A DNA stretch of 64,000 nt from Firmicutes bacterium CAG:24053_14 (GCA_001916715.1 MNSZ01000063.1:15732-79731); one strand, 5' to 3'. Shown: positions 50,058-58,771, numbered from the stretch's first letter. Numbers and translations: made by a program. Notes: generated by a model from the sequence alone, not told the origin.

Positions 50058-50165
50058 TTCACAATTTAACCGGTGAGTTGTGTATAATATGTAAACAGGA
50101 GAGTGTAACATATTCGGCGGTTTGGCCAAGTTTTTTAAATATCATTTGGCCAGACCGCTTTTTTT
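50058..50165 (+). ncRNA. Candidate small RNA or leader: promoter followed by terminator
   Basis: TTCACA (50058-50063) and TATAAT (50083-50088; 19-bp spacer, longer than ideal) would start transcription near 50095. A strong terminator follows: GCGGTTTGGCCAA (50117-50129) pairs with TTGGCCAGACCGC (50146-50158), then seven T's. This would make a transcript of ~70 nt with an AGGAG near its 5' end. It may instead be an attenuated leader of the coiled-coil gene. The rest of the gap (50166-50299) is AT-rich, with a TTGACA at 50231 lacking a matching -10. Confidence 0.45.
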
Positions 50166-50299
50166 AGGCAAATTTACTAAGAAAAAAGTTAATTATTTTT
50201 CAAAAACTTTGTCATTTCTTCTTTACTATTTTGACATTGTGTGTTACACTGACAAAAGTCCAACAAAATTGGGAGATTTGTATTGGCTTTTAACTTTTT

Positions 50300-50517
50300 C
50301 AGCGTGTCAAAAAAGTCTGTGACTTTTTTGCACGCTTCAAAAAACGCCACATTTTTTGTGAAAACAAGTTTTCACGAAAAATCTCGCTGCGCTCGTCAAA
50401 AAGCCTGATAAATCAGGCGTTTTTGATGGCTATTAATCTAATTGCGAGTGGGGCCTTTGCCCCCTCGTGCTCCCCTGCTGCTCTATTACTTTTCATTTGC
50501 AGCATAGTTTTTCGACA
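50300..50517. repeat. Second dispersed repeat family, copy 2
   Basis: Starts CAGCGTGTCAAAAAAGTC and ends GCAGCATAGTTTTTCGACA as in the copy at 28071-28337. It lacks ~90 bp of that copy's centre and carries an extra hairpin GCCTGATAAATCAGGC. Each copy stands shortly before a plus-strand gene. Confidence 0.75.
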
Positions 50518-50578
50518 GTCTGTAACTTTTTATTTAAGTCATTAAGTAATATTTTATACATAATTAGGGAGGAATAAA

Positions 50579-52336
50579 ATGAAACGAGTATTACTTATGG
50601 TCTTCAGCATCATCCTTATCCTCGCGTGCATATTCGGACTGTTCGCCTGCGTCGCCGGCGTTCGTGACGTGCTGAATATCAACGACTATAAGCATGCTGA
50701 CGCCGCCTTCGCAAGAGAGAATCTTGAAACGGCGCGGGCAGGCATTGCCCAGCTCAAAGAGAACGAAGAGACCTACCTGACCGGTGTCGGAACCTACACC
50801 GACGGTCTCAGCCAGTACACAAAGGGTCTGAGCGACTATGCCGCAGGCAAGGCTACCCTCGCAGCAGGCGAGAAAACTCTTGCAGAGGGCTATGCAGCCT
50901 ATGAAGCAGGCAAGAAGAAGCTCGCAGAGGGCCAGGCTATTATCGACGCCAACACTCAAGCTTATAACGAAGGCAAGGAAAAGCTCGCGAAGATCGAGCC
51001 GCTGCTGCCCTATCTCAACCAGTACGTCCAGTTCCGCGACGGCACCATCGCAAAGCTGCCCGGCTTTGACAGCGCGCAGGTGTGGTTTGTTTCCGTTGTC
51101 CGTCCCATCGCGTCCAAGATGGGTCTGAACATTCCCTCAGATGTAACAGACTTCCCGGCATACATCAACCAGATGGTCGCCGACGGCAAGGCTCAGCTCA
51201 AAGCCTATGAAGACGGCCTTGCGGAGCTCGAAGCCGGCAAGAAGCAGCTTGCAGAGGCCGAGAAGCAGCTCGCAGAAGGCGAGGCAAAGCTCGCGGCAGG
51301 CCGTCAGGACCTCGCAGCAGGCGCAAACAAGCTTGCTACGGCAAAGGGTCAGCTTGAAGACGGCAAGGCTCAGCTTTCCGTTTTCGAGCAGGGCGAGATC
51401 ACCCTGGCAGAGGGCGCAAGATCACTTTTTGAAGGCATGCAGCCCTGCTTCAGCTTCTACGGCGGCGAGCAGACCGTTAAGTCCCTGCCCGAGTATCTGG
51501 CAATCGAGTTCGGCCTCGATATCCCCGACAACCTCATCGTCAAGGAAGACGGCCGCGCACATGTAAACGAAGAGGCTTACGAGGCGTTCGGCGAGTACGT
51601 CATCTCCAACATGTATAAAGTAGACGAGAACGGCGCAGTCGTTGAGAAGAACGGCTACCCGATGCTCGACCTTAAAAAGTGCGAGATTCTCTGCGACAAG
51701 GCAGAGCAGTACCTGCAGGATCAGGAAGCCGACATCAAGAGCGAGGTTTATGTCCGTATCGGCATGTACGTTGCTCTGGCAGTTGCAGCCGTCCTCGGCA
51801 TCATCGCCGGTATCTTCGGCATCGTTGCGGCAGTCAACGGCAGCAAGCGCACCGGCAAGACCCTGAGCCTGATCGCAGCCATCATGGCAGTTGCAGTCCT
51901 CGTCACCGGACTTGTCACCAAGTTCCACGATTATGTTTACACCATCCGTGTTGACTCGGCAGGCAACTATGTCGGCGAGACCGCGGCAAAGCTCGATTTT
52001 GTTCCCGTTCAGGAATACACCGGCTCGCTCCATCTGACCGCTATCTGCGTCCTGGCAGGAGCCGCGATCCTCGGCGTGATCTTCGCGTTCATCGCAAGCA
52101 AGGCAGCCAAGGATAAGGAAGCAGCCCTCGCAGCCGCAGCTGCAGAGGATAACGACGAAGACGTCGGCTACACTCCGGAAGCCTACGCCGCAGCTTACGC
52201 AGCAGCAGAAGCAGCCATAGCCGCAGCAGCAGCCGAAAAAGCAGCCGCAGCCTCCGCTCAGGCAGCAGACGAAACCGTCATCGAGGCAGAGCAGCCTGCT
52301 CCCGAAGCATCCGACGAGGAGACCGTCAAGGAGTAA
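50579..52336 (+). CDS. Large coiled-coil membrane protein with G-x-x-x-L repeats and Ala-rich tail
   Basis: 585 residues. An N-terminal membrane anchor (~4-27) is followed by a helical region with repeated Y/A-x-x-G-x-x-x-L units (~55-135 and ~200-285; e.g. YAAGKATLAAGEKTLAEG), a middle segment (~285-390), then about three membrane segments (~395-420, ~428-448, ~490-512) and a tail of long alanine and acidic runs. The repeat style resembles coiled coils in YhgE/Pip-like and other surface-bridging proteins, but no family is assigned. GGGAGG precedes the ATG. Its truncated relative is at 4233-5290. The stop codon is followed directly by a mosaic repeat end. Confidence 0.75.
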   Translation: MKRVLLMVFSIILILACIFGLFACVAGVRDVLNINDYKHADAAFARENLETARAGIAQLKENEETYLTGVGTYTDGLSQYTKGLSDYAAGKATLAAGEKTLAEGYAAYEAGKKKLAEGQAIIDANTQAYNEGKEKLAKIEPLLPYLNQYVQFRDGTIAKLPGFDSAQVWFVSVVRPIASKMGLNIPSDVTDFPAYINQMVADGKAQLKAYEDGLAELEAGKKQLAEAEKQLAEGEAKLAAGRQDLAAGANKLATAKGQLEDGKAQLSVFEQGEITLAEGARSLFEGMQPCFSFYGGEQTVKSLPEYLAIEFGLDIPDNLIVKEDGRAHVNEEAYEAFGEYVISNMYKVDENGAVVEKNGYPMLDLKKCEILCDKAEQYLQDQEADIKSEVYVRIGMYVALAVAAVLGIIAGIFGIVAAVNGSKRTGKTLSLIAAIMAVAVLVTGLVTKFHDYVYTIRVDSAGNYVGETAAKLDFVPVQEYTGSLHLTAICVLAGAAILGVIFAFIASKAAKDKEAALAAAAAEDNDEDVGYTPEAYAAAYAAAEAAIAAAAAEKAAAASAQAADETVIEAEQPAPEASDEETVKE

Positions 52337-52800
52337 TTTTTAGAGGCGAATTGACGCAGCTACCAATACGGTTATCTCTGGTGGCCCGGTTCGGAACAAT
52401 GGAATAAACCGTGACTGCTACGCAACCCGGTAGTGCAAGCTGAGTTTTGCGGTAGCCCGGTTCGGGACATTGGTGAAAACCATGACGTTTCGCGTTTTTT
52501 AGAGGCGCTTTGGGCAACTACGGATACGCATATTGCGGTTGCCCGGTTCTAGAGTGCTGACGAAACCGTAGCGCTTCGCGTAACGCAGGTGCGGTAATAA
52601 ATTCCGCGCGCCCGATTCAAAACCTCAGCAAAAACAATAACTGCATCGTACTTTGTTGTAGTACGATGCAGTTTTTTTAGTGGCGAATTGACGCTGATAC
52701 GGATACGCTTATTGCGTGAACCCGGTATCGAGGGTACTGAGGAAACCATAGTTGCCTCGCAACCCAGTAGTGCGTTGCTGAATTTTGCACCGCACACCAT
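52337..52800. repeat. Mosaic intergenic repeat, cluster 10
   Basis: Three units with left ends at 52337, ~52496 (TTTTTTAGAGGCGCTTTG) and ~52673 (TTTTTTTAGTGGCGAATTG). It includes the loop-inverted terminator at 52640-52679 and ends in an AGCTAACAGCTCTCAGC run that reaches the gyrA stop codon (52821). Confidence 0.78.
52640..52679 (+). terminator. Mobile terminator hairpin, orientation 2
   Basis: Same 13-bp stem as at 37636-37668 with loop TTGTTGT, followed by seven T's. The ~65 bp before both copies (GGTAATAAATTCCGCGCGCC ...) are nearly identical, so the two loci share ancestry apart from the flipped loop. Confidence 0.85.
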
Positions 52801-52820
52801 CGGCTCTCAGCTAACAGCTC

Positions 52821-55322
52821 TCAGCTCTCTTCTCTCGCCTCCGGAGAATCCGCCTCCGCAGAATCTTCCTTGACTGTGTGTGCAATGGAGATCACCTTCG
52901 CGTCGCCGGTCAGGCGCATGACGCGCACACCCTGGGTGCTGCGCGAAAGCAGGCTTATGCTGCCGACGTCCATGCGGATTATCGTGCCGTCGTCGGAGAT
53001 GACAAGCAGATCCTCGTCGCCGGTGACAATAACGACGTCTGCGACGGGGCCTGTTTTATCGGTGACGTTGTAGTTTTTAAGTCCCATGCCGCCGCGGTTC
53101 TGCACGCTGTATTCGCCGACATCGGTGCGTTTGCCGCAGCCGTTTTCGGTTATGCTCAGTATCGCCGCGCCCTCGGCCGCGATGCCCGCGCCGACGACAT
53201 AGTCGCCCTCGCGCAGGCGGATGCCGCGCACGCCGACCGCATCGCGTCCCATTGCGCGCGCGTCGGTCTCGGCAAAGCAGATGGCCATGCCGTCGTGCGT
53301 TGCAAGCAGGATCTTATCCTCGCCGGTGGTCTGCAAAACGCTTATCAGCTCGTCGCCCTCGTCCAGCGACAGGGCGCGGATGCCGTTTGAGCGTATGTTC
53401 TTGAACGCCGACTGCGCGGTGCGCTTGACAGTGCCGTTGCGCGTGACGAACACGAGGTAGTTATCCTCGGTCACGCCGCGGCCGGCGATCATGGCGCTGA
53501 CCTTCTCGCCGGGGTCGGTGGGGATGATATTGACAATATTCTGGCCGCGCGCCGAGCGTCCGGCCTCGGGGATGCGGTAGCCCTTGCGGACATACACCTT
53601 GCCGAGGTTCGTGAAGAACAGGATACTGTCGTGCGTGGAGGCGGTGAACACCGTTTCGACATAGTCCTCCTCGCGCGTGGCCATGGCCTTGACGCCCTTG
53701 CCGCCGCGGCCCTGTGCGCGGTACTCGGCGGTCGGCAGGCGCTTGATATAGCCGTTGTGCGTGAGGGTGTAGACGCAGTCCTCCTCCTCGATCAGGTCCT
53801 CGATGTCGATCTCGTCCTCGACGTCCTGGATCTCGGTCTTGCGCTCGTCGCCGTACTTTTCGCGGATCTCGATCAGCTCGTCCTTGAGCACGCCCTTGAT
53901 CTTTTCGGGGTCGGCGAGCAGCTCCTTGAAGTAGGCAATGCGCTCCTCAAGCTCGCGGTACTCGTTCTCCAGCTTCTCGCGGTCGAGGCCCTGGAGCGAT
54001 TTCAGGCGCATGTCCAGTATCGCCTGCGCCTGTACGTCGGACAGGCCGAAGCGCTCCATCAGGTTCTGCTTTGCGTTATCGTAGCTGTTGCGGATGATGT
54101 GGATGACCTCGTCGATGTTATCCTGCGCGATGAGCAGACCCTCCAGCAGGTGGGCGCGCTCCTCGGCCTTTTTGAGGTCGTATTTCGTTCTGCGCACGAT
54201 CAGCTCTTCCTGGAAGGTGAGGTACTCGTCGATGATATGGCGCAGGTTTAGTATCTTCGGCTGGGTCTGGTTGTTTACCAGCGCCAGCATGTTTATCGAA
54301 AAGCTCGTCTGCATCTGGGTCTGCGTCAGCAGGCGATTGAGCACGACCTGCGGATTTGCGTCGCGCTTTAGCTCAATGACGATGCGCATGCCGTTGCGGT
54401 CGGTTTCGTCGCGCAGGTCGGATATGCCCTCGATGCGCTTATCGCGCACGTTCTCCGCGATCGTTGCGATGAGCTGGCGCTTGTTGACCTGATACGGAAG
54501 CTCGGTGACGATGATTCTCGTTCTGTCCTTGCCGAACTCCTCAAACTCGGTGCGCGCGCGCATGATGACCTTGCCGCGGCCGGTCATGTACGCCTGGCGG
54601 ATGCCAGAGCGGCCGAGAATGATGCCCCTTGTCGGGAAATCGGGGCCGGTGACGTGCTGCAAAAGCTCGTTCATCGTCGCCTCGGGATTGTCCAGCACGC
54701 AGATGCACGCGTTGATGACCTCGGTGAGGTTATGCGGCGGAATATTCGTCGCCATGCCGACCGCGATCCCCGACGAGCCGTTCACCAGCAGGTTCGGGAA
54801 TCTTGACGGCAGCACACGCGGCTCCTTGCGCGTTTCGTCGAAGTTCGGGTCCCAATCGACCGTGTCCTTCTCGATATCGCGCAGCATCTCGTCGGACATG
54901 CGCGCCATGCGCGCCTCGGTGTAACGATATGCGGCCGGGGGGTCGCCATCGACCGAGCCGAAGTTGCCGTGGCCGTCGATCAGCGGATATCGCATCGAGA
55001 AGTCCTGCGCCAGTCGCACCAGTGCATCATACACCGATGCGTCGCCGTGCGGATGGTATCTGCCCAGCACGTCGCCGACCGCCGTCGCGCATTTGCGGAA
55101 CGGCTTGTCATGCGTCAGGTTATCCTCGTACATTGCATACAAAATTCTGCGGTGCACGGGCTTGAGGCCGTCGCGCACGTCGGGCAGCGCACGGCCGATG
55201 ATGACGCTCATCGCGTATTCGATATAGCTCGTCGTCATTTCGCCGACCAGCTCCGACTGGACTATGTGCTGATCTGGAAAAGCAATGTCTTCAGGTTTAT
55301 AATCCTTATTCTTACTTGCCAT
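52821..55322 (-). CDS. gyrA: DNA gyrase subunit A
   Basis: The breakage-reunion subunit of gyrase, 833 residues. Seen: the quinolone region YHPHGDASVYDALVRLAQD (~89-107), the catalytic tyrosine Y134 in AAYRYTEARM, the central coiled coil, and six C-terminal beta-pinwheel blades with a GyrA box QGRGGKG (~555). Residue 95 is Ala where many bacteria have Ser. The ATG follows a repeat-derived GGAGG-hairpin site (55323-55350). The final residues E-E-S-stop run into a repeat cassette, so the extreme C-terminus may be altered. Confidence 0.97.
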   Translation of the reverse strand: MASKNKDYKPEDIAFPDQHIVQSELVGEMTTSYIEYAMSVIIGRALPDVRDGLKPVHRRILYAMYEDNLTHDKPFRKCATAVGDVLGRYHPHGDASVYDALVRLAQDFSMRYPLIDGHGNFGSVDGDPPAAYRYTEARMARMSDEMLRDIEKDTVDWDPNFDETRKEPRVLPSRFPNLLVNGSSGIAVGMATNIPPHNLTEVINACICVLDNPEATMNELLQHVTGPDFPTRGIILGRSGIRQAYMTGRGKVIMRARTEFEEFGKDRTRIIVTELPYQVNKRQLIATIAENVRDKRIEGISDLRDETDRNGMRIVIELKRDANPQVVLNRLLTQTQMQTSFSINMLALVNNQTQPKILNLRHIIDEYLTFQEELIVRRTKYDLKKAEERAHLLEGLLIAQDNIDEVIHIIRNSYDNAKQNLMERFGLSDVQAQAILDMRLKSLQGLDREKLENEYRELEERIAYFKELLADPEKIKGVLKDELIEIREKYGDERKTEIQDVEDEIDIEDLIEEEDCVYTLTHNGYIKRLPTAEYRAQGRGGKGVKAMATREEDYVETVFTASTHDSILFFTNLGKVYVRKGYRIPEAGRSARGQNIVNIIPTDPGEKVSAMIAGRGVTEDNYLVFVTRNGTVKRTAQSAFKNIRSNGIRALSLDEGDELISVLQTTGEDKILLATHDGMAICFAETDARAMGRDAVGVRGIRLREGDYVVGAGIAAEGAAILSITENGCGKRTDVGEYSVQNRGGMGLKNYNVTDKTGPVADVVIVTGDEDLLVISDDGTIIRMDVGSISLLSRSTQGVRVMRLTGDAKVISIAHTVKEDSAEADSPEAREES

Positions 55323-55350
55323 TTTTTTAGTGGCGCTTTAGCGCTCCTCC
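55323..55350 (-). promoter_or_regulatory. Repeat-derived ribosome-binding site with looped hairpin (gyrA)
   Basis: Read towards gyrA: GGAGG (55350-55346), hairpin GCGC-TAAA-GCGC (55344-55333), then CACTAAAAAA and ATG. Physical spacing 23 nt; effective spacing ~11 nt if folded. Confidence 0.65.
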
Positions 55351-55975
55351 TATACGTTTATTGCGTGAACCCGGTGTCGTAACAATGGTAGAAACCATAT
55401 TGTTTCGCTTTTTCAGAGGCGAACCGACTCCGGTTTTTTGTTTTTATTACAGTATCCCGGTTCTTAACAATGGCGGAAACCATATTGTTTCGCTCCCCGG
55501 GAGATTGTTCTATATTAGTGCAAAATCTTGTTTGCACCTAATTGCCTTCCCCTGCGTAGCTTGAGGGGAAGGTGTCGCTTGCGACGGATGAGGTGTGATT
55601 ATATCTGCGGCGTTAGCCGCCACATTTTTTAGTGGCGCTTTTTTAGAGGCGCTTTTACATTGTGCCGATACATTTGTTGCGTCAGCCCGACCGGAAACTG
55701 CCGGCAAAACCGTTACAAGCGGAACGGATAAATCCGTTCCCTACGAGCGACCTGTGGCCGCAGCGGAGAGCTAACAGCTGATAGTTAATAGCTGTCAACC
55801 CCTCGGCAGCAAGCTGCCTGCTCCCCTTGACAGGTGAGCCAATGGAGTGCGGTGCAAAAATCAGCATCGCACTAACGCAGCGCGTGGCAACCACGGTTTC
55901 CGCCAATGTCCCGAACCGGGACACCGGAAATCACCGTATCCGTGACTGCGGAAAATCGCCTCTAAAAAATCGCTA
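55323..55975. repeat. Mosaic intergenic repeat, cluster 11 (gyrA/gyrB)
   Basis: Separates gyrB from gyrA, which are usually adjacent. Nested ends at 55323, ~55410 (TTTTTCAGAGGCG, followed by the mini-terminator AACCGACTCCGGTTTTTT), ~55625, ~55640 and 55955-55975. Cassettes: CCTTCCCCTGCGTAGCTTGA (~55545), AACGGATAAATCCGTTCC (~55722), AGCTAACAGCTGATAG and CCCCTCGGCAGCAAGCTGC. Its outer end TTTTTAATAGCGA supplies the gyrB stop. Confidence 0.8.
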
Positions 55976-57907
55976 TTAAAAATCAAGGTTGACGGCGTAT
56001 TTGGCGTTTTCTTCGATGAAGGCCTTGCGCGGCTCGACCTGCTCGCCCATGAGGATGGTGAAAATCTCGTCGGCCTTGACCGCGTCCTCGAGACAGATGC
56101 GGCGCAGGGTGCGCGTTTCGGGGTTCATGGTCGTCTCCCACAGCTCGTGCGGATCCATCTCGCCGAGGCCCTTGAAGCGCGAAATATCGACCTTTGCGTT
56201 CGGGTTATCGCCGCGCAGCTCGGCGGAGACGCGGTCGCGCTCCTCGTCGGAGAAAGCCACGCGCGTGGTCTTGCCGCGCGAGAGCTTATACAGCGGCGGC
56301 ACTGCGGAATACACATAGCCCTGCTCGATGAGCGGACGCATGAAGCGGAAGAAGAAGGTCAGCATAAGGGTGCGGATGTGCGCACCGTCAACGTCGGCAT
56401 CAGCCATGATGACTATCTTGTGGTATCTTAGCTTGTTTACGTCGAACTCGTCGCCGATGCCTGCGCCCAGCGCGGTTATGACCGGTGCGAGCTTATCGTT
56501 GCCATAGACCTTGTCCGCGCGCGCCTTTTCGACGTTGAGCATCTTGCCCCAAAGCGGCAGGATCGCCTGATAACGCGAGTCGCGGCCCTGGGTGGCCGAG
56601 CCGCCTGCCGAGTCGCCCTCGACGATGTACAGCTCTGTCAGCGACGCGTCGCGCTCGTTGCAGTCGCGCAGCTTGTCCGGCATCTGGCCGGACTCAAGCC
56701 CCGTCTTTCTGCGCACCGATTCGCGCGCCTTGCGCGCAGCCTCGCGCGCACGGGAGGCGGTCATCGCCTTGTCGAGTATTGCCTTGCCGACGGCGGGGTT
56801 TTCCTCCAAAAACTGCTCGAGCTTATCGGATACCACACTGTCTACCAATGTTCGCATCTCGCTGTTGCCGAGCTTTGCCTTGGTCTGTCCCTCAAACTGC
56901 GGCTCGGTGAGCTTGACGGAGATGATCGCGGTCATGCCCTCGCGGCAGTCCTCGCCGGAGAGCTTATCGTCGTTTTTCAGAATGCCGACCTTGGTTCCGT
57001 AGGCGTTCAATACTCGCGTGAGCGCCGTGCGGAAGCCGGTTTCGTGCATGCCGCCCTCGGGCGTGTGGATGTTATTCGCAAACGAGACTATGACCTCGTT
57101 ATAGCTGTCGTTGTATTGCAGGGCGATCTCGGCCTCGGAGTCGGATCTTTCGCCCTTCATGTAGATGACCTCGTTGTGCAGCGGCGTTTTGTTCTGGTTT
57201 ATAAACGAAACAAATTCGCGGATGCCGCCGGCGTAGCACATCTCGTCCTTCTGCTCCTTGCCCTCGCGCTTGTCCTCGGTGGAGATGTAAAGGCCGCCGT
57301 TGAGGAAGGCCTGCTCGCGCATGCGCGTGTGCAGCGTGTCGTAGTCGTAGATCGTGTCGTCGAACATCTCGGGGTCGGGCTTGAAGCGGACGGTCGTGCC
57401 GGTGCGGTCGGTGTCGCCGACGATGCGCATTTCCTGCGTGATGTTGCCGCGCGAGAACTTCATCTCGTAGATCTTGCCGTTTTTGTGGACGTGGACGACG
57501 AGCCACTCGCTCATTGCGTTGACGACCGATGCGCCGACGCCGTGCAGGCCGCCGGATACCTTGTAGCCTCCGCCGCCGAACTTGCCGCCGGCGTGCAGCA
57601 CGGTGAACACTACCTCGAGTGCGCTCTTGCCGGTCTGCTCCTGGATATCCACGGGGATGCCGCGGCCGTTGTCGCGCACGCAGATAACGTCGCCCGGCTC
57701 GATGATGACCTCGATGCGGTCGCAGTATCCGGCCAGCGCCTCGTCGATGGAGTTATCGACGATCTCGTACACAAGGTGGTGCAGACCCGACGACGACGTC
57801 GAGCCGATGTACATGCCCGGGCGCTTTCTGACCGCCTCAAGCCCTTCGAGCACCTGGATCTTCGATGCGTCATATTCCTGCGTTATCTTCTCGTTAATAT
57901 CCGACAT
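55976..57907 (-). CDS. gyrB: DNA gyrase subunit B
   Basis: The ATPase subunit of gyrase, 643 residues. Seen: GHKL ATPase motifs (VDNSIDEALAGYC, DNGRGIPV, GGLHGVGASVVNA), the transducer domain, the TOPRIM motifs EGDSAGG and DADVDGAHIRTL, and the C-terminal QGYVY region. The C-terminus reads N-L-D-F-stop, with the phenylalanine and stop provided by a mosaic repeat end. AAAGGCG precedes the ATG. Upstream lies a repeat cluster, then remB. Confidence 0.97.
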   Translation of the reverse strand: MSDINEKITQEYDASKIQVLEGLEAVRKRPGMYIGSTSSSGLHHLVYEIVDNSIDEALAGYCDRIEVIIEPGDVICVRDNGRGIPVDIQEQTGKSALEVVFTVLHAGGKFGGGGYKVSGGLHGVGASVVNAMSEWLVVHVHKNGKIYEMKFSRGNITQEMRIVGDTDRTGTTVRFKPDPEMFDDTIYDYDTLHTRMREQAFLNGGLYISTEDKREGKEQKDEMCYAGGIREFVSFINQNKTPLHNEVIYMKGERSDSEAEIALQYNDSYNEVIVSFANNIHTPEGGMHETGFRTALTRVLNAYGTKVGILKNDDKLSGEDCREGMTAIISVKLTEPQFEGQTKAKLGNSEMRTLVDSVVSDKLEQFLEENPAVGKAILDKAMTASRAREAARKARESVRRKTGLESGQMPDKLRDCNERDASLTELYIVEGDSAGGSATQGRDSRYQAILPLWGKMLNVEKARADKVYGNDKLAPVITALGAGIGDEFDVNKLRYHKIVIMADADVDGAHIRTLMLTFFFRFMRPLIEQGYVYSAVPPLYKLSRGKTTRVAFSDEERDRVSAELRGDNPNAKVDISRFKGLGEMDPHELWETTMNPETRTLRRICLEDAVKADEIFTILMGEQVEPRKAFIEENAKYAVNLDF

Positions 57908-57981
57908 TTTCTATCGCCTTTCATTGTAATTTGCTCTGCTTTTGAAAAAGCCTCTTCATATATACCCTTGTTTCCGGGCAA

Positions 57982-58010
57982 AACTTGTACGTTTCCGTAC
58001 AAGTTTTTTT
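57982..58010 (+). terminator. Terminator-like hairpin facing away from gyrB
   Basis: AACTTGTACG / CGTACAAGTT with TTTC loop and eight T's on the plus strand, merging into a mosaic repeat end. No plus-strand gene lies upstream, so it is probably a terminator carried by, or trapped next to, the repeat. Confidence 0.7.
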
Positions 58011-58530
58011 TAGAGGCGCATTTTTAGTGGCGCATTTACATTGTGCCGATACATTTATTGCGTCAGCCCGGTTCGAAGGTGCGGTGGAAACCGTGTGTGC
58101 CTCGCTTTTTTAGAGGCGAACCGACTCCGGTTTTTTGTTTTTATTGCGTGGGCCCGGTATCGAGACATTGGTGGAAACCATGTGTGCCTCGCATCCCGAG
58201 AGATTGTGCTATTTTAGTGCAAAATCTCGTCTGCACCCCATTGCCTTCCCCTGCACCCTTGTAGGGAACGGATTTATCCGTTCCGTTTGTTGCGGTTTGG
58301 TCGGCAGTTTCCGGTCGTGCTGACGCAACAACTGTATCAGCAATTATTCACTATTAATTATTCATCATTCATTATTCATTGGGGCGGTCACAGACCGTCC
58401 CTTTTGCCTTCCCCTGCGTAGCTTGAGGGGAAGACATTTAGAGGCGCATTACTGCTCCTACGGATACGTTTATTGCGGTGTCCCGGTTCGGAACAATGGC
58501 ATAAACCATATTTGCCTCAAATCGCTTCCA
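57995..58530. repeat. Mosaic intergenic repeat, cluster 12 (gyrB/remB)
   Basis: Ends at ~58006 (TTTTTTTAGAGGCGC), 58021 (TTTTTAGTGGCG), ~58107 (TTTTTTAGAGGCGAACCG with mini-terminator) and ~58436. Cassettes: GAACGGATTTATCCGTTCC (~58266), an ATTATTCA-rich run (~58343-58378), GGGGCGGTCACAGACCGTCC (~58380) and CCTTCCCCTGCGTAGCTTGA. The right end GCCTCAAATCGCTTCCAAAAA encodes the remB C-terminus. Confidence 0.78.
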
Positions 58531-58771
58531 AAAATCTCTTGAAGAGGGTTTGGGGCGACATCTGGCTCAGATACACGGTCATGCCGTCGGCGCCTTGGCA
58601 GACGACGAAGCTTTTAGGAATATCCTCGGCGACGTTCACGACGTAGCCGCTTTTTTCGGCTGCGGCGAGGTACTTTCTCGTAAGGTGCGACTGGCTGGTG
58701 TTATCGAGGTCGAACACGCCGACGATGCTGTCCTTGCGGACGACCGCGCCCGCGCCCAGATGCAGATACAT
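58517..58771 (-). CDS. remB: Extracellular matrix regulator RemB-like (DUF370)
   Basis: An 84-residue DUF370 protein (MYLHLGAGAVVRKDSIVGVFDLDNT...), related to RemA/RemB, whose RemA member activates biofilm genes in Bacillus. Position between recF and gyrB is conserved in Firmicutes. Its ATG overlaps the recF stop. The end F-L-E-A-I-stop lies in a mosaic repeat end. Confidence 0.85.
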   Translation of the reverse strand: MYLHLGAGAVVRKDSIVGVFDLDNTSQSHLTRKYLAAAEKSGYVVNVAEDIPKSFVVCQGADGMTVYLSQMSPQTLFKRFLEAI

